Below are positions 34,238 to 45,476 of a stretch of 64,000 nucleotides of DNA, piece by piece. Every line of letters starts with the position of its first letter. The stretch's first letter is position 1. The stretch covers positions 558,001 through 622,000 of the forward strand of contig JADJOM010000001.1 in NCBI GenBank assembly GCA_016713785.1, written 5' to 3'. Below the pieces are notes generated by a model. It searched no databases, had not been told where the DNA came from, and was given only the letters and a program-made list of their open reading frames with translations. The DNA comes from Gemmatimonadota bacterium. GTDB lineage: Bacteria; Gemmatimonadota; Gemmatimonadetes; Gemmatimonadales; GWC2-71-9. Both the position numbers and the translations under genes were made by a program.

Positions 34238-35209
34238 TTATCCCTCGCCGCGGAGCTTCTTCACCTCGGCGGTGAGCCGGGGCACGATCTCGAACAGGTC
34301 GCCCACGATGCCGTAGTCGGCCACCTTGAAGATCGGGGCGTCCTTGTCGCGGTTGATGGCGACGATGGTCTTGGCGGTGCGCATGCCGGCCAGGTGCTGG
34401 ATGGCGCCGGAGATGCCCACGGCCACGTAGAGGTTGGGACTCACCGTCTTGCCGGTCTGCCCCACCTGCGCGCCATGCTCCCGCCAGCCGGCATCCACGA
34501 CGGCGCGGCTGGCGCCGACGGCCGCGTTCCCGAGCGCGGCCGCCAGCTCCTCCAGCAGCTTGAAGTGCTCCGGCTCCTTGAGCCCGCGACCGCCGCTCAC
34601 CACCACCGGCGCCTCGGCCACGTCGAGGGCGGCGGAGGCGGGGGCCTTGACCCCGGTGACCTTCACCCGCGCGGTGAACGCCGGGACCGTGGCGGTGCCC
34701 GCCGCGCCCGCCCTGGGCGCGTCGGCGGTGGCGAAGGTGTTGGGCCGGATGGTGGCGAGGGCGGTAGCGCCGTCGAGCCGCACCCGCGCCAGCACCTTGC
34801 CGGCGTACATGGGCCTGGTGGCGACGACCTTGCCGCCCTCCACCTCGAGCGCGGTGACGTCGGTGGCCAGGGCGGCGCCGAGCCGGGCGGCCACCCGCGG
34901 GGCGAGGTCGCGCCCGGTGGCGGTCGAGGCGAAGAGCACCACCGTGGCCCCCGCGGCCGCCGCCGCCACCGTGGCGGCGTAGCCGTCGGGCTGGTACAGC
35001 GCAAAGTCGGCGTGGGTGGCGCTGAGCACCTGGTCGGCGCCCACCCGCGCCAGCGCGTCGGTGCCGGTCACGGGGCCGCCGCCGATCACCAGCGCGTCCA
35101 CCGTGCCGCCCAGGGCGTCGGCCAGCCGCCGCGCGGCCGAGACCACTTCGAGGGACACCTTGCGCAGCGCGCCGTCGCGCTGCTCGGTCACCGCGAGGAT
35201 GCGGGTCAT
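34238..35209 (-). CDS. etfA: Electron transfer flavoprotein alpha subunit
   Basis: A 323-residue FAD-binding subunit of ETF, which collects electrons from acyl-CoA dehydrogenases. The C-terminal FAD domain shows VVSGGRGLKEPEHFKLLEEL, GASRAVVDAGW, QVGQTGKTVSPNLYVAVGIS, GAIQHLAGM and IVAINRDKDAPIFKVADYGI, all canonical. The N-terminal domain is normal length. The start overlaps the etfB stop by one base (TGATG). Partner redox enzymes in the window are the dehydrogenase at 45477-46658 and ETF-QO at 29170-30837. Confidence 0.97.
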   Translation of the reverse strand: MTRILAVTEQRDGALRKVSLEVVSAARRLADALGGTVDALVIGGGPVTGTDALARVGADQVLSATHADFALYQPDGYAATVAAAAAGATVVLFASTATGRDLAPRVAARLGAALATDVTALEVEGGKVVATRPMYAGKVLARVRLDGATALATIRPNTFATADAPRAGAAGTATVPAFTARVKVTGVKAPASAALDVAEAPVVVSGGRGLKEPEHFKLLEELAAALGNAAVGASRAVVDAGWREHGAQVGQTGKTVSPNLYVAVGISGAIQHLAGMRTAKTIVAINRDKDAPIFKVADYGIVGDLFEIVPRLTAEVKKLRGEG

Positions 35210-35958
35210 CAGATCACCTTCGCTTCGTCACGGAGGAGCTTCACCAGGGCCGGCACCGCGTCGGCGCCCTCGCCGACGATCTGGCCCGGCTTGCGGTCGG
35301 GCGGCAGGGTCAGGCCGAGCAGCGTGAGGCCGCCGGCCGCCGGCGCCACCGGCTTCACCTCGAGCGGCTTCTTCTTGGCGGCCATGATCCCCTTGAGGCT
35401 GGGGAGCCGCGGGGTGTTGAGGCCCTTGTCGCAGGTGAGCACCGCGGGGAGGCTGGCCGTGCTCACCTCCACGCCGCCCTCGATCTCGCGCTCGGCCTCG
35501 AGCGCGCCACCGCTCACCGCGAGCTTCACCACGGAGGTGACGCAGGGGAGCTCCAGCAGCTCGGCCACCATCGGGCCCACCTGGTGGTTGTAGTCATCCA
35601 CCGCGAGCTTGCCGAACAGCACCAGGTCGTAGCCGGCGCCCTTGAGCTCGGCGGCCAGCGCGCGGGCCACCTCCAGCCCGTCGGCGCTCCCGGCCGACTG
35701 CAGCAGCACCGCCCGGTCCACCCCCATGGCGAGCGCGGTGCGGAGGGTCTCCTGCGCGGCGTCGCTGCCCAGGCAGTACGCCACGACCTCGCCCGCCCCG
35801 GCCGCCTCCTTCTGCTTGAGCGCCTCCTCGAGGGCGTACTCGTCGTAGGGGTTCACGACGAACTTCACGCCCGCCTCGTCGATGGACTTGCCGTCGGTGC
35901 CGACCACGATGCGGCTGGTGGTGTCGGGCACCCGCTTCAGGCAGACCGCTATGCGCAC
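35209..35958 (-). CDS. etfB: Electron transfer flavoprotein beta subunit
   Basis: A 249-residue ETF beta subunit that binds AMP and docks dehydrogenases. It begins with RIAVCLKRVPDT. KFVVNPYDEYALEEALKQKE, VLFGKLAVDDYNHQVGPMVA, TCDKGLNTPRLPSLKGIMAA and the recognition-loop KKKPLEV are present. The GTG at 35958 is preferred, with GAGG six bases before it. The reading frame stays open far upstream through the minisatellite, but only because its repeat length is a multiple of three. Confidence 0.97.
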   Translation of the reverse strand: MRIAVCLKRVPDTTSRIVVGTDGKSIDEAGVKFVVNPYDEYALEEALKQKEAAGAGEVVAYCLGSDAAQETLRTALAMGVDRAVLLQSAGSADGLEVARALAAELKGAGYDLVLFGKLAVDDYNHQVGPMVAELLELPCVTSVVKLAVSGGALEAEREIEGGVEVSTASLPAVLTCDKGLNTPRLPSLKGIMAAKKKPLEVKPVAPAAGGLTLLGLTLPPDRKPGQIVGEGADAVPALVKLLRDEAKVI

Positions 35959-36054
35959 AGCACACCTCGTTCGGGGGTCATTCGGGGACGTCCGGCCGCC
36001 GAAAAGGTAGCCAAGTCGGGGCGGGGCGGACAGTTGTCGACCTCGAGAACTGCA

Positions 36055-36103
36055 GGGAATCGGGAAGAGGGAAAAGGGAAGAGGGAAAAGGGAAAAGGGA
36101 GGG
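36055..36103. repeat. (GGGAARA) heptamer tandem array
   Basis: Seven consecutive 7-bp units: GGGAATC, GGGAAGA, GGGAAAA, GGGAAGA, GGGAAAA, GGGAAAA, GGGAGGG. Related heptamer arrays occur at 46670-46762 and 55632-55712. Confidence 0.85.
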
Positions 36104-36114
36104 AGGCGGTGACT

Positions 36115-36627
36115 GGCGGCAACGCCGCAGGGTCGGGCAGCAATGGTCCGGGATCGGCCGGCAACGCCGCAGGGTCGGACGGCAGTGCGCCGGGATCGGC
36201 CGGCAACGCCGCAGGGTCGGGCGGCAATGCTCCGGGATCGGCCGGCAACGCCGCAGGGTCGGGCGGCAATGCTCCCGGGTCCGCCGGACGTGAGTTCAAG
36301 TCGGGCGGCAATGGTCCCGGGTCCGCCGGACGTGCGTACAAGTCGGGCGGCAATGGTCCCGGGTCCGCCGGACGTGCGTACAAGTCGGGCGGCAATGGTC
36401 CCGGGTCCGCCGGACGTGGGTACAAGTCGGGCGGCAATGGTCCCGGGTCCGCCGGACGTGAGTACAAGTCGGGCGGCACTGGTCCCGGGTCCGCCGGACG
36501 TGAGTACAAGTCGGGCGGCAGTGGTCCCGGATCCGCCGGACGTGAGTACACGTCCGCCGGCAATGCGAACAGGTCCGCTGGCAGCGAGTACAAGTCCGCC
36601 GGCGATGACTGCAACCCGGCCGACAAC
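36115..36627. repeat. 42-bp tandem minisatellite
   Basis: Eleven complete 42-bp units (36133-36594) with partial units on both sides. Each is a pair of related 21-bp halves (TCGGGCGGCAATGGTCCCGG-type, then TCCGCCGGACGTGAGTACAA-type). The first three units carry a different second half (TCGGCCGGCAACGCCGCAGG). Because 42 is a multiple of three and stop codons are absent, several frames stay open through it, which makes false reading frames. The 798-bp stretch 35959-36756 holds only this array, the heptamers and about 130 bp of unremarkable sequence (36628-36756). Confidence 0.9.
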
Positions 36628-36756
36628 GGGGTCGGGCCGGACAGGCGGGAGACCGGGCGTCCTGGACGCCACACGGGGCAGGAAGCCGTGGCTCCCTGCC
36701 CCGCGTGGAACTGGCCCGCCCGATGGAGGTCAGGACATCGGGACGTGCCTCAGTCG

Positions 36757-38074
36757 GGGAGTGTCAGTTTCTCTGTGTATGAGCCTGGTTCACTGCCATG
36801 CCGGGACCCGGTCCCCGAAGAGGAGCCGGATGTGCCGCAGCGCCTCCACCCAGTGCTGCGGCGTGCCGAGCTTCGCCTGCGCGTTCCGCAGCGCCAGGTA
36901 CAGCAGTTTGCTCGCCGCCTCCGCGGAGGGGAAGTGCCCCCGCACCTTGAGGCTCTTCCGCAGCGTCCGGTGCAGGCTCTCGATCGCGTTGGTCGAGTAG
37001 AGCAGCCGCCGGACCGGCACCGGGTACGCCAGCGCCGGGGCCAGCCGCTCCCAGTGCCGCTGCCACAGCGCCGTGATCTCCGAATGTGCTTGGCCCAGGG
37101 GACTCGCGGCCCAGTCGGCGAGGGCCTGCTGCGCGGCCGCCTCGCCTGGCGCCTGGTAGATCCCCGCAGGGCGCTCGCCACCGCCTTCCGCTCCCGCCAG
37201 TTCACCTGCGCCAGGCTCTGCCGCACCAGGTGCACCACGCACTGGTGCACCACCGTCTGGGGAAAGACCGCGTGGATGGCGTCCGGAAAGCCGGGCAGCC
37301 CATCCACCAGCGCGATCAGGATGTCCTGCACCCCGCGCCCCTGCAGGTCGCTCAGCACCCGCTGCCAGAAGGCCGCCCCTCCGCCGCCGCGAGCCAGAAA
37401 CCCAGCACCTCCTTCTCGCCGCTCGGCCGGATGCCCAGCGCCAGGTAGATCACCTGCTGCTGCACCAGCCCCTCGGTCCGGATCTTCACGCGGAGCCCGT
37501 CGAGCACGACGGCGATGTACACCGGCTCCAGCGGCCGCTGCTGCCACGCCGCCGCCTCGGCCAGCACCGCGTCGGTCACCGCCGTGATCACCGCCGGCGA
37601 CACCTCCACCTGGTAGCACTCCTCCAGGTGCGCCTGCAGCTCCCGCACCGTCAGGCCCCGGGCGTAGAGCGACAGGACCTTCTGGTCGAAGCCCGGCAGC
37701 CGGCGCACCCCCTTGGGCACGAAGGCCGGCGTGAAGCTCCCCTCCCGGTCCCGCGGGATCGCCAGCGGCAGCGCCCCCTCGTCGGTCAGCACCGTCTTGG
37801 GCGTGGTCCCGTTCCGGGCATTGCCGTCGGGCCCGCGGCCGGCCCCCGGGGCGTACCCCAGGTGCTCAGTCAGCTCCGCCTGCAGCACCCGCTCGACCAT
37901 CCGCTGTTTCAGCCGCCGGAACACCGCCTCGAGCTGCTCCGGCGTCTGCACCTGGGCCAGCAGGGTCTCCAGGGCCGCAGCCTCCTGCGGGTCCGCGGCC
38001 GGGCGCTTCTTCCGTGCCATATCCCCTCCTCCCTCCCTAGGATATGGCTCATACACAAACTTTCAAACACTCCC
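36757..38074 (-). mobile_element. IS256-family insertion sequence with intact ends
   Basis: A 1318-bp element. Its 29-bp imperfect terminal inverted repeats begin GGGAGTGT and end TGTGTATGAGCC (left 36757-36785, right complement 38046-38074). An identical 8-bp direct repeat, CTCAGTCG, flanks it at 36749-36756 and 38075-38082; this is the target duplication length typical of IS256. It carries one transposase gene. The right-hand duplication contains the TGA stop of the TonB receptor, so insertion happened exactly at the end of that gene without damaging it. Confidence 0.93.
36790..38020 (-). pseudogene. IS256-family transposase, two frame breaks
   Basis: A mutator-type DDE transposase of about 410 residues. 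ATG at 38020 with GGGAGGAGGGG upstream. N-terminal part includes ELTEHLGYAPG and NGTTPKTVL. The DDE residues are in YIAVVLDGLRV, IALVDGLPGFPDAI and STNAIESLHRTLRK. Frame 1 ends in GFWLAAAEG at a C4 run (37376-37379), frame 2 runs to KAVASALR and ends at a second C4 run (37162-37165), and frame 3 continues from GIYQAPGEAAAQQALADW to VPAWQ. One extra base at each run would restore the full protein, so it may be active if these are sequencing errors. Confidence 0.88.
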
Positions 38075-38075
38075 C

Positions 38076-40232
38076 TCAGTCGTCGCCGCCCCCGAAGCTG
38101 CGCCGGACTACGAGGCGGACGACGCGGCGGAACCCCGGAGTCAGGAAGCGTTCCAGCACGTCCCCCGCCCCCTGGTTCACGTTGAAGGTGCCGAAGGTCG
38201 CGTACTTGTTCTGGAAGATGTTGTTCCCCACTGCCACGACTTCCCAGCCCTTGCCGCGCCAGCCGAGCCGGGCGTCGGCCACGAAGTAGCCGTCGAGCTT
38301 GGGCTCCTCGTTGGCCTCGTCGCCGCGCATCCACTGGGTGCCGGTGTAGCGGCCGTCGGCGCCGACGAAGAACCCGCGGGGCAGCTGGAACGCGCCGCCG
38401 AACTTCACCTGGTGATTGGGCACCAGCGGCAGCTCGTCACCGGCCACCACCTCGTTCTCGCCGCCGAAGTCCTCGCGGATGCTGAAGATCTCGGCCTCGC
38501 TCTGGAAGGTGGCCTTGGTGTAGCCGTAGTTGGCGTACAGCGTGTGGCCGCCATTCAGGAAGAACTGGGCCGAGAGCTCCACGCCCTGGCGCCGGGTCTT
38601 GTCGATATTGTCGAAGTAGCCCTCGATAGTGGAGCCGCTGGGCGAGGAGTCGGACGCGAAGAGGAACACGTCATCCTTCACGTCGGTGTGGTAGGCCGCG
38701 GCGCTGAACACCGCCTGCCCGACCACCAGACGGCCCCCGACCTCGACGGTCGTGGCGCGCACCGGCTTGATGGGCGGGTCGTCCCCCAGGGCGAACGGCA
38801 GCGGGCACGGCTCGGCCTCGTCGGCACAGGCCAGCTCGATGACGGCCGGGGCACGGAACGCCGCACCGAACGAGCCGTACAGGGAGAACCCGCGGCCGGC
38901 ATCCACGCTGACGCCCGCCTTGGGGCTCAGCCGGCTGTAGGAACTGGTGGTGTCGCGGGCGGGATCGAGCTGGTTCTCGAAGGGGATCCGTACGTAGTCG
39001 TAGCGGCCGCCGACCGAGAAGGTGGCGCGGCCCACGGTGAGGTCGGCCAGCAGGTAGCCCGCGAGGTCCCAGGTGGGGCTCTTCACGAAGGTGGTCTGCA
39101 CCGTGGGTCCGCTGAACTTGGTGGAGTCGGCGAACAGCTCCACCTCGGTGCGGCTGGACGAGCCCTCGGCGCCCACGCGCACGCCGAGCCGGTCGGTGGC
39201 CTGCCAGCGGTAGTCCGCCGAGCCGCCGAGCATCAGGTTGCGCGACTTGCCGAGGTTGTCGGGATCGTCTTCCTGGTTGACGTTGAACCGCTCGGCCCGG
39301 TGCCGCCGCACGAACGTGGTCGCGGAGAACTGGCCCCGCTCCGACCGGCGGTAGCCGCTCACCGCGAGCTGCAGGTTGTTGAGGTCCTCGAAGTCCCCGG
39401 AGCTCAGGTTGGAATCCGGGCGGGTCTTGAAGACGCTCTGCGGCAGGGACCCGGCCGTCTCCGCGCGGGACTTGGCCGCAGTGCCCTGGAGGCGGATGCC
39501 CCAGGTCTCGGTGAGGCGGCCCAGGTTGAAGAGGCCGTTGTACTGCTCCGCGCCGGTGAGCTGGCGCCAGCCATCCTCGCGGTCGTAGCCACCGCCGGCG
39601 TAGTAGCTCCACTTGCCGCCGCCGAACCCGCCGGCGATCGAGCCATCGGCGCCGAAGGTCTTGTAGTTGCCGCCGGAGACCTCGAGCTCGCCGCGGGTGG
39701 GGCCGCCGCCGGAGTTGGTCACCAGGTTGATGGCGCCCCCGAGCGAGTTGCGGCCCAGCAGCGAGGCGGTGCCGGAGAGCAGCTCCACCCGGGTCACGTG
39801 CTCCATCGGGAGCAGGTCGAAGTTCACCTGGGCGGCGTCGGGCTCGTTCTGCCGTACCCCGTCGAGGAAGATGGAGATGCCCTGCGGCAGGCCGACGATC
39901 GGCGAGGCGTAGAAGCCCCGGGAGCTGAGCGAGAGCTTGTAGCTCGCGCCGAGATCGTCATAGCTCGAGATGCCGGCCTGGTTCACCAGCAGGTCGGTGA
40001 GCAGCCGGGGCTCGCTGGCCTCGATCTGGTCGCGGGTGATGATCGTGGTGCGGGCCGGCACCCCGGACCCGACCTTGGGGCCGGTCGGGGCCAGGATCGA
40101 GCCGACGACCTCGATCGGCTTGAGCACGACCGCGGCGGTGGTGTCACGCCGGGTGGTGTCGGGCTGCTGGGCCGCGAGCGGCAGGGCGAGAGCCACGGCC
40201 AGCGTGGCGCTGGTCAGACGGAGCAGGGGCAT
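38076..40232 (-). CDS. TonB-dependent outer-membrane receptor
   Basis: A 718-residue TonB-dependent transporter. Signal peptide MPLLRLTSATLAVALALPLA. A TonB-box-like IEVVGS follows, then the plug domain (TIITRDQIEASEPRLLTDLL, RVELLSGTASLLGRNSLGGA, INLVT) and a 22-strand-type barrel. No N-terminal signalling (STN) domain is present. The protein ends RRSFGGGDD, a short acidic tail beyond the aromatic beta-signal. The ligand is unknown. It follows an ECF sigma/anti-sigma pair on the same strand, suggesting regulated uptake. The IS256 element sits immediately after its stop. Confidence 0.92.
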   Translation of the reverse strand: MPLLRLTSATLAVALALPLAAQQPDTTRRDTTAAVVLKPIEVVGSILAPTGPKVGSGVPARTTIITRDQIEASEPRLLTDLLVNQAGISSYDDLGASYKLSLSSRGFYASPIVGLPQGISIFLDGVRQNEPDAAQVNFDLLPMEHVTRVELLSGTASLLGRNSLGGAINLVTNSGGGPTRGELEVSGGNYKTFGADGSIAGGFGGGKWSYYAGGGYDREDGWRQLTGAEQYNGLFNLGRLTETWGIRLQGTAAKSRAETAGSLPQSVFKTRPDSNLSSGDFEDLNNLQLAVSGYRRSERGQFSATTFVRRHRAERFNVNQEDDPDNLGKSRNLMLGGSADYRWQATDRLGVRVGAEGSSSRTEVELFADSTKFSGPTVQTTFVKSPTWDLAGYLLADLTVGRATFSVGGRYDYVRIPFENQLDPARDTTSSYSRLSPKAGVSVDAGRGFSLYGSFGAAFRAPAVIELACADEAEPCPLPFALGDDPPIKPVRATTVEVGGRLVVGQAVFSAAAYHTDVKDDVFLFASDSSPSGSTIEGYFDNIDKTRRQGVELSAQFFLNGGHTLYANYGYTKATFQSEAEIFSIREDFGGENEVVAGDELPLVPNHQVKFGGAFQLPRGFFVGADGRYTGTQWMRGDEANEEPKLDGYFVADARLGWRGKGWEVVAVGNNIFQNKYATFGTFNVNQGAGDVLERFLTPGFRRVVRLVVRRSFGGGDD

Positions 40233-40300
40233 GGGACCGGGGTGAGGGAAACGGGAAATGGAAGCGAGCGCGCCGGAGCGGCGATGGAGGATCGGTCGCG

Positions 40301-40876
40301 CTAGCGCAACTCCCCGAGAGCATCACGCTCGTAGATCGCGGCCATGCTGATCCGGTCGGGGGGGAGGCCCATGACCACGAGGGCATCGTCGCTGGGCCCG
40401 CCGCCGTCGTAGTCCAGGCAGCAGAATTCGGTGGTGATGATGCCCGGCAGGAGCGGCGCGGTGACCACCGGCCGCCCGGTGCGGTCAAAGCGGATGGCAT
40501 CGCCGGGCGTGAAGGTGCGGCTGCCATCGCGGTCCTCGTAGATGGCCAGCCGCCGTACCTCGGTGCCGCGCCGGGCGACCACCATCAGGCCGTCATCGGC
40601 GTCACCCCCGCCGTCGAGGTCCTGGCAGCAGTGGTCGACGGCGTAGGCCCGGAGCGGCTGGAGGGCCGCCAGCCAGAAGATGAAGAGTCCGAGCCCCACC
40701 ATCGCCACCGCGGCGGCGATGCCGATCCAGCGCCGCACGTGCGGCGTGCCGCGCCCCGGCCGCTCGCCCTGGCGCCATCGGCCGGCGATCTCGGGGCCGA
40801 GCGAGGCACGGGGCTCGAACCGGACCCCCCGGAGCAGCCGGTCGAGGTCGCGGAGATCCTCCGGCGGCTGGCTCAT
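40301..40876 (-). CDS. Anti-sigma-like membrane protein with duplicated Ca-loop-like sensor
   Basis: A 191-residue single-pass protein coupled to the ECF sigma gene (ATGA overlap). Residues 1-48 are cytosolic and probably bind sigma; a TM helix spans about 50-72. The periplasmic part has two copies of a motif 69 residues apart: CCQDLDGGGDADDGLMVV at 83 and CCLDYDGGGPSDDALVVM at 152, each followed by an IYE strand (112, 181). The DxDGGGxxDD pattern resembles calcium loops of FG-GAP/VCBS repeats, and DRDGSRTFTPGD (115-126) fits an EF-hand-like 12-residue loop. The role as anti-sigma is inferred from position and topology. Confidence 0.7.
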   Translation of the reverse strand: MSQPPEDLRDLDRLLRGVRFEPRASLGPEIAGRWRQGERPGRGTPHVRRWIGIAAAVAMVGLGLFIFWLAALQPLRAYAVDHCCQDLDGGGDADDGLMVVARRGTEVRRLAIYEDRDGSRTFTPGDAIRFDRTGRPVVTAPLLPGIITTEFCCLDYDGGGPSDDALVVMGLPPDRISMAAIYERDALGELR

Positions 40877-41373
40877 GGCTCGCCCCCCTCGACATCGAGC
40901 AGCCCCCGCAGGCGGGCCAGGGCCCGCCACAGCCGGGTGCGCACCGCCGCCTCCTTGATGCCGAGCACCTCGGCCACGGCAGCGCTGTCGAGCCCGCTGC
41001 CGTAGCGCAGGCCGATGATCTCGCGGTCGCGGTCGGGGAGTCCAGCCATCGCGCCGAGCAGCTGGGCCACCTGCTCCTCCCAGAGCAGACGCTCCTCCGG
41101 GGAGGGGGCCGAGCAGGCCAGATCGCGCATGGTGGCGATGGAGACGTGGCGACGCACCCGGGCCCGGCGGAGGTGATCGCGGAGGGTGTTCTGGGCGATC
41201 CGGAAGATCCAGGTCCGGGGCTCGCCCAGCGCGGGGTCGTAGCGGTCGGCGGCCTGGAAGACCTTGAGGAAGGTCTCCGAGGTCACGTCCTCCGCGGCGT
41301 CGGCGCTGGGGAGGTGGAACCGGAGGTAGCTGTAGACGGCCCGGCCATAGGCCTCGTACCACGCCTGGGCCAT
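40873..41373 (-). CDS. ECF-family RNA polymerase sigma factor
   Basis: A 166-residue sigma factor with region 2 (AVYSYLRFHLPSADAAEDVT, SETFLKVFQAADRY, PRTWIFRIAQNTLRDHLRRA) and region 4 (LPDRDREIIGLRYGSGLDSA, AVAEVLGIKEAAVRTRLWRA). It would direct transcription of an envelope or uptake regulon, probably including the downstream receptor. Coupled by ATGA to the anti-sigma-like gene. Promoter elements lie about 70 bp upstream. Confidence 0.93.
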   Translation of the reverse strand: MAQAWYEAYGRAVYSYLRFHLPSADAAEDVTSETFLKVFQAADRYDPALGEPRTWIFRIAQNTLRDHLRRARVRRHVSIATMRDLACSAPSPEERLLWEEQVAQLLGAMAGLPDRDREIIGLRYGSGLDSAAVAEVLGIKEAAVRTRLWRALARLRGLLDVEGGEP

Positions 41374-41444
41374 GGGCCCTCCGCCTCGGGGGCGGGGGCA
41401 CGGACGGACGGCCTGGTCTCGGGGAGCGGGGGGATCACGAAGAG

Positions 41445-41473
41445 ATAATACGCCGCAGGCCGGAAAACGTCAC
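41445..41473 (-). promoter_or_regulatory. Sigma70-type promoter for the ECF sigma operon
   Basis: On the minus strand, GTGACG (41473-41468) and TATTAT (41450-41445) are 17 bp apart, in a locally AT-rich patch upstream of the sigma gene. Confidence 0.6.
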
Positions 41474-41523
41474 ACCGGGGCCGAGTCGGCGGGGGGTGGT
41501 GGTCCACCTCCCGCCTCGCGGGG

Positions 41524-42168
41524 CTAGCGGGTCGGCGGCTCCGGCTTGCAGCACAGATCGGTCGCGCAGGTGACCCAGGGCAGGGTGCCGGTCCGAAGGA
41601 CCGTGCCGAGGGCCCCCATGCCGACCTTCTCGCCCAGCACGCCCGGGAGCTGCCACTGGGACACCGACTGCCGCCAGGGGCGGGTCGGGGGATGCCCGAT
41701 GGTCCGGACGTCGAGGACATCAAACTTGCCGGTGGGCACATCCGGGATGAAGGCGGAGAAGAATGCGCCATCCTTCCGGTAGACGAACCAGAAGGTGGTG
41801 GACCGCGGCTGGATGCCGAGCCGGGCGAGCGCCGAATCGCCGTTGTTGACCAGGCGCGCCACCACCACGCCCTTGTCGAAGGACTCCTTGGGGGTGCGGT
41901 AGGCCCCCTCCAGCGGCTCGAGGGTCAGGTCGGCGATGCCGTCGATGATGGCGCGGTGGGAGCTGCCGGGATTCACGTCGTAGCGCCCGGCGCGGCCGGC
42001 CTCGATCACGCGATTGCGGTTGAGGCCGCCGTCGGGCTCGAGCCCCACCGGGACGGGCGGCTCGGGGAGGGTCTCAGCCGGGGGTGGCGTGCGCTCGAGG
42101 CGGCAGCCGCCGGCGAGGAGGGCGGCCAGCAGCAGCAGTCCGTGCGTCCGGGGGATGAGGCGCGACAC
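41524..42168 (-). CDS. Lipoprotein of unknown function
   Basis: A 214-residue exported lipoprotein with lipobox LLAGGC. The mature part begins with a proline-rich linker and contains a beta-rich domain (GVVVARLVNNGDSALARLGI, TTFWFVYRKDGAFFSAFIPD). It ends CATDLCCKPEPPTR with a three-cysteine cluster. GTG start at 42168 after AGGAGA. It lies between the Ser/Thr kinase and the ECF sigma operon on the same strand. I do not recognise the family. Confidence 0.65.
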   Translation of the reverse strand: MSRLIPRTHGLLLLAALLAGGCRLERTPPPAETLPEPPVPVGLEPDGGLNRNRVIEAGRAGRYDVNPGSSHRAIIDGIADLTLEPLEGAYRTPKESFDKGVVVARLVNNGDSALARLGIQPRSTTFWFVYRKDGAFFSAFIPDVPTGKFDVLDVRTIGHPPTRPWRQSVSQWQLPGVLGEKVGMGALGTVLRTGTLPWVTCATDLCCKPEPPTR

Positions 42169-42195
42169 CGGGTCTCCTGTGGTTGTCCTGCAGGT

Positions 42196-45399
<3,204 letters not shown>

Positions 45400-45476
45400 G
45401 GGGTCCGTCCGGGGCCAGGGCCTGCGTCCAAGCTAGGGCGGGGTGCCGAAACCGGCCACACCCGCCGTCACATTCA

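Noticed and set aside
36115..36627. A CRISPR array
   Set aside because: The 42-bp units are contiguous without unique spacers and lie in no cas context; this is a tandem minisatellite.
35209..36672. An N-terminally extended EtfB including the repeats
   Set aside because: EtfB begins normally at GTG 35958 with its own ribosome binding site; the extension is repeat DNA only.
36109..37587. A Gly/Ser-rich repeat protein starting at GTG 36109
   Set aside because: A purine-rich patch precedes the GTG, but several frames on both strands are open simply because the unit length is a multiple of three, and the frame runs on into the IS without a natural end.
38076..38082. Disruption of the TonB receptor by the IS
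   Set aside because: The stop codon is inside the duplicated target, so the full 718-residue protein remains.
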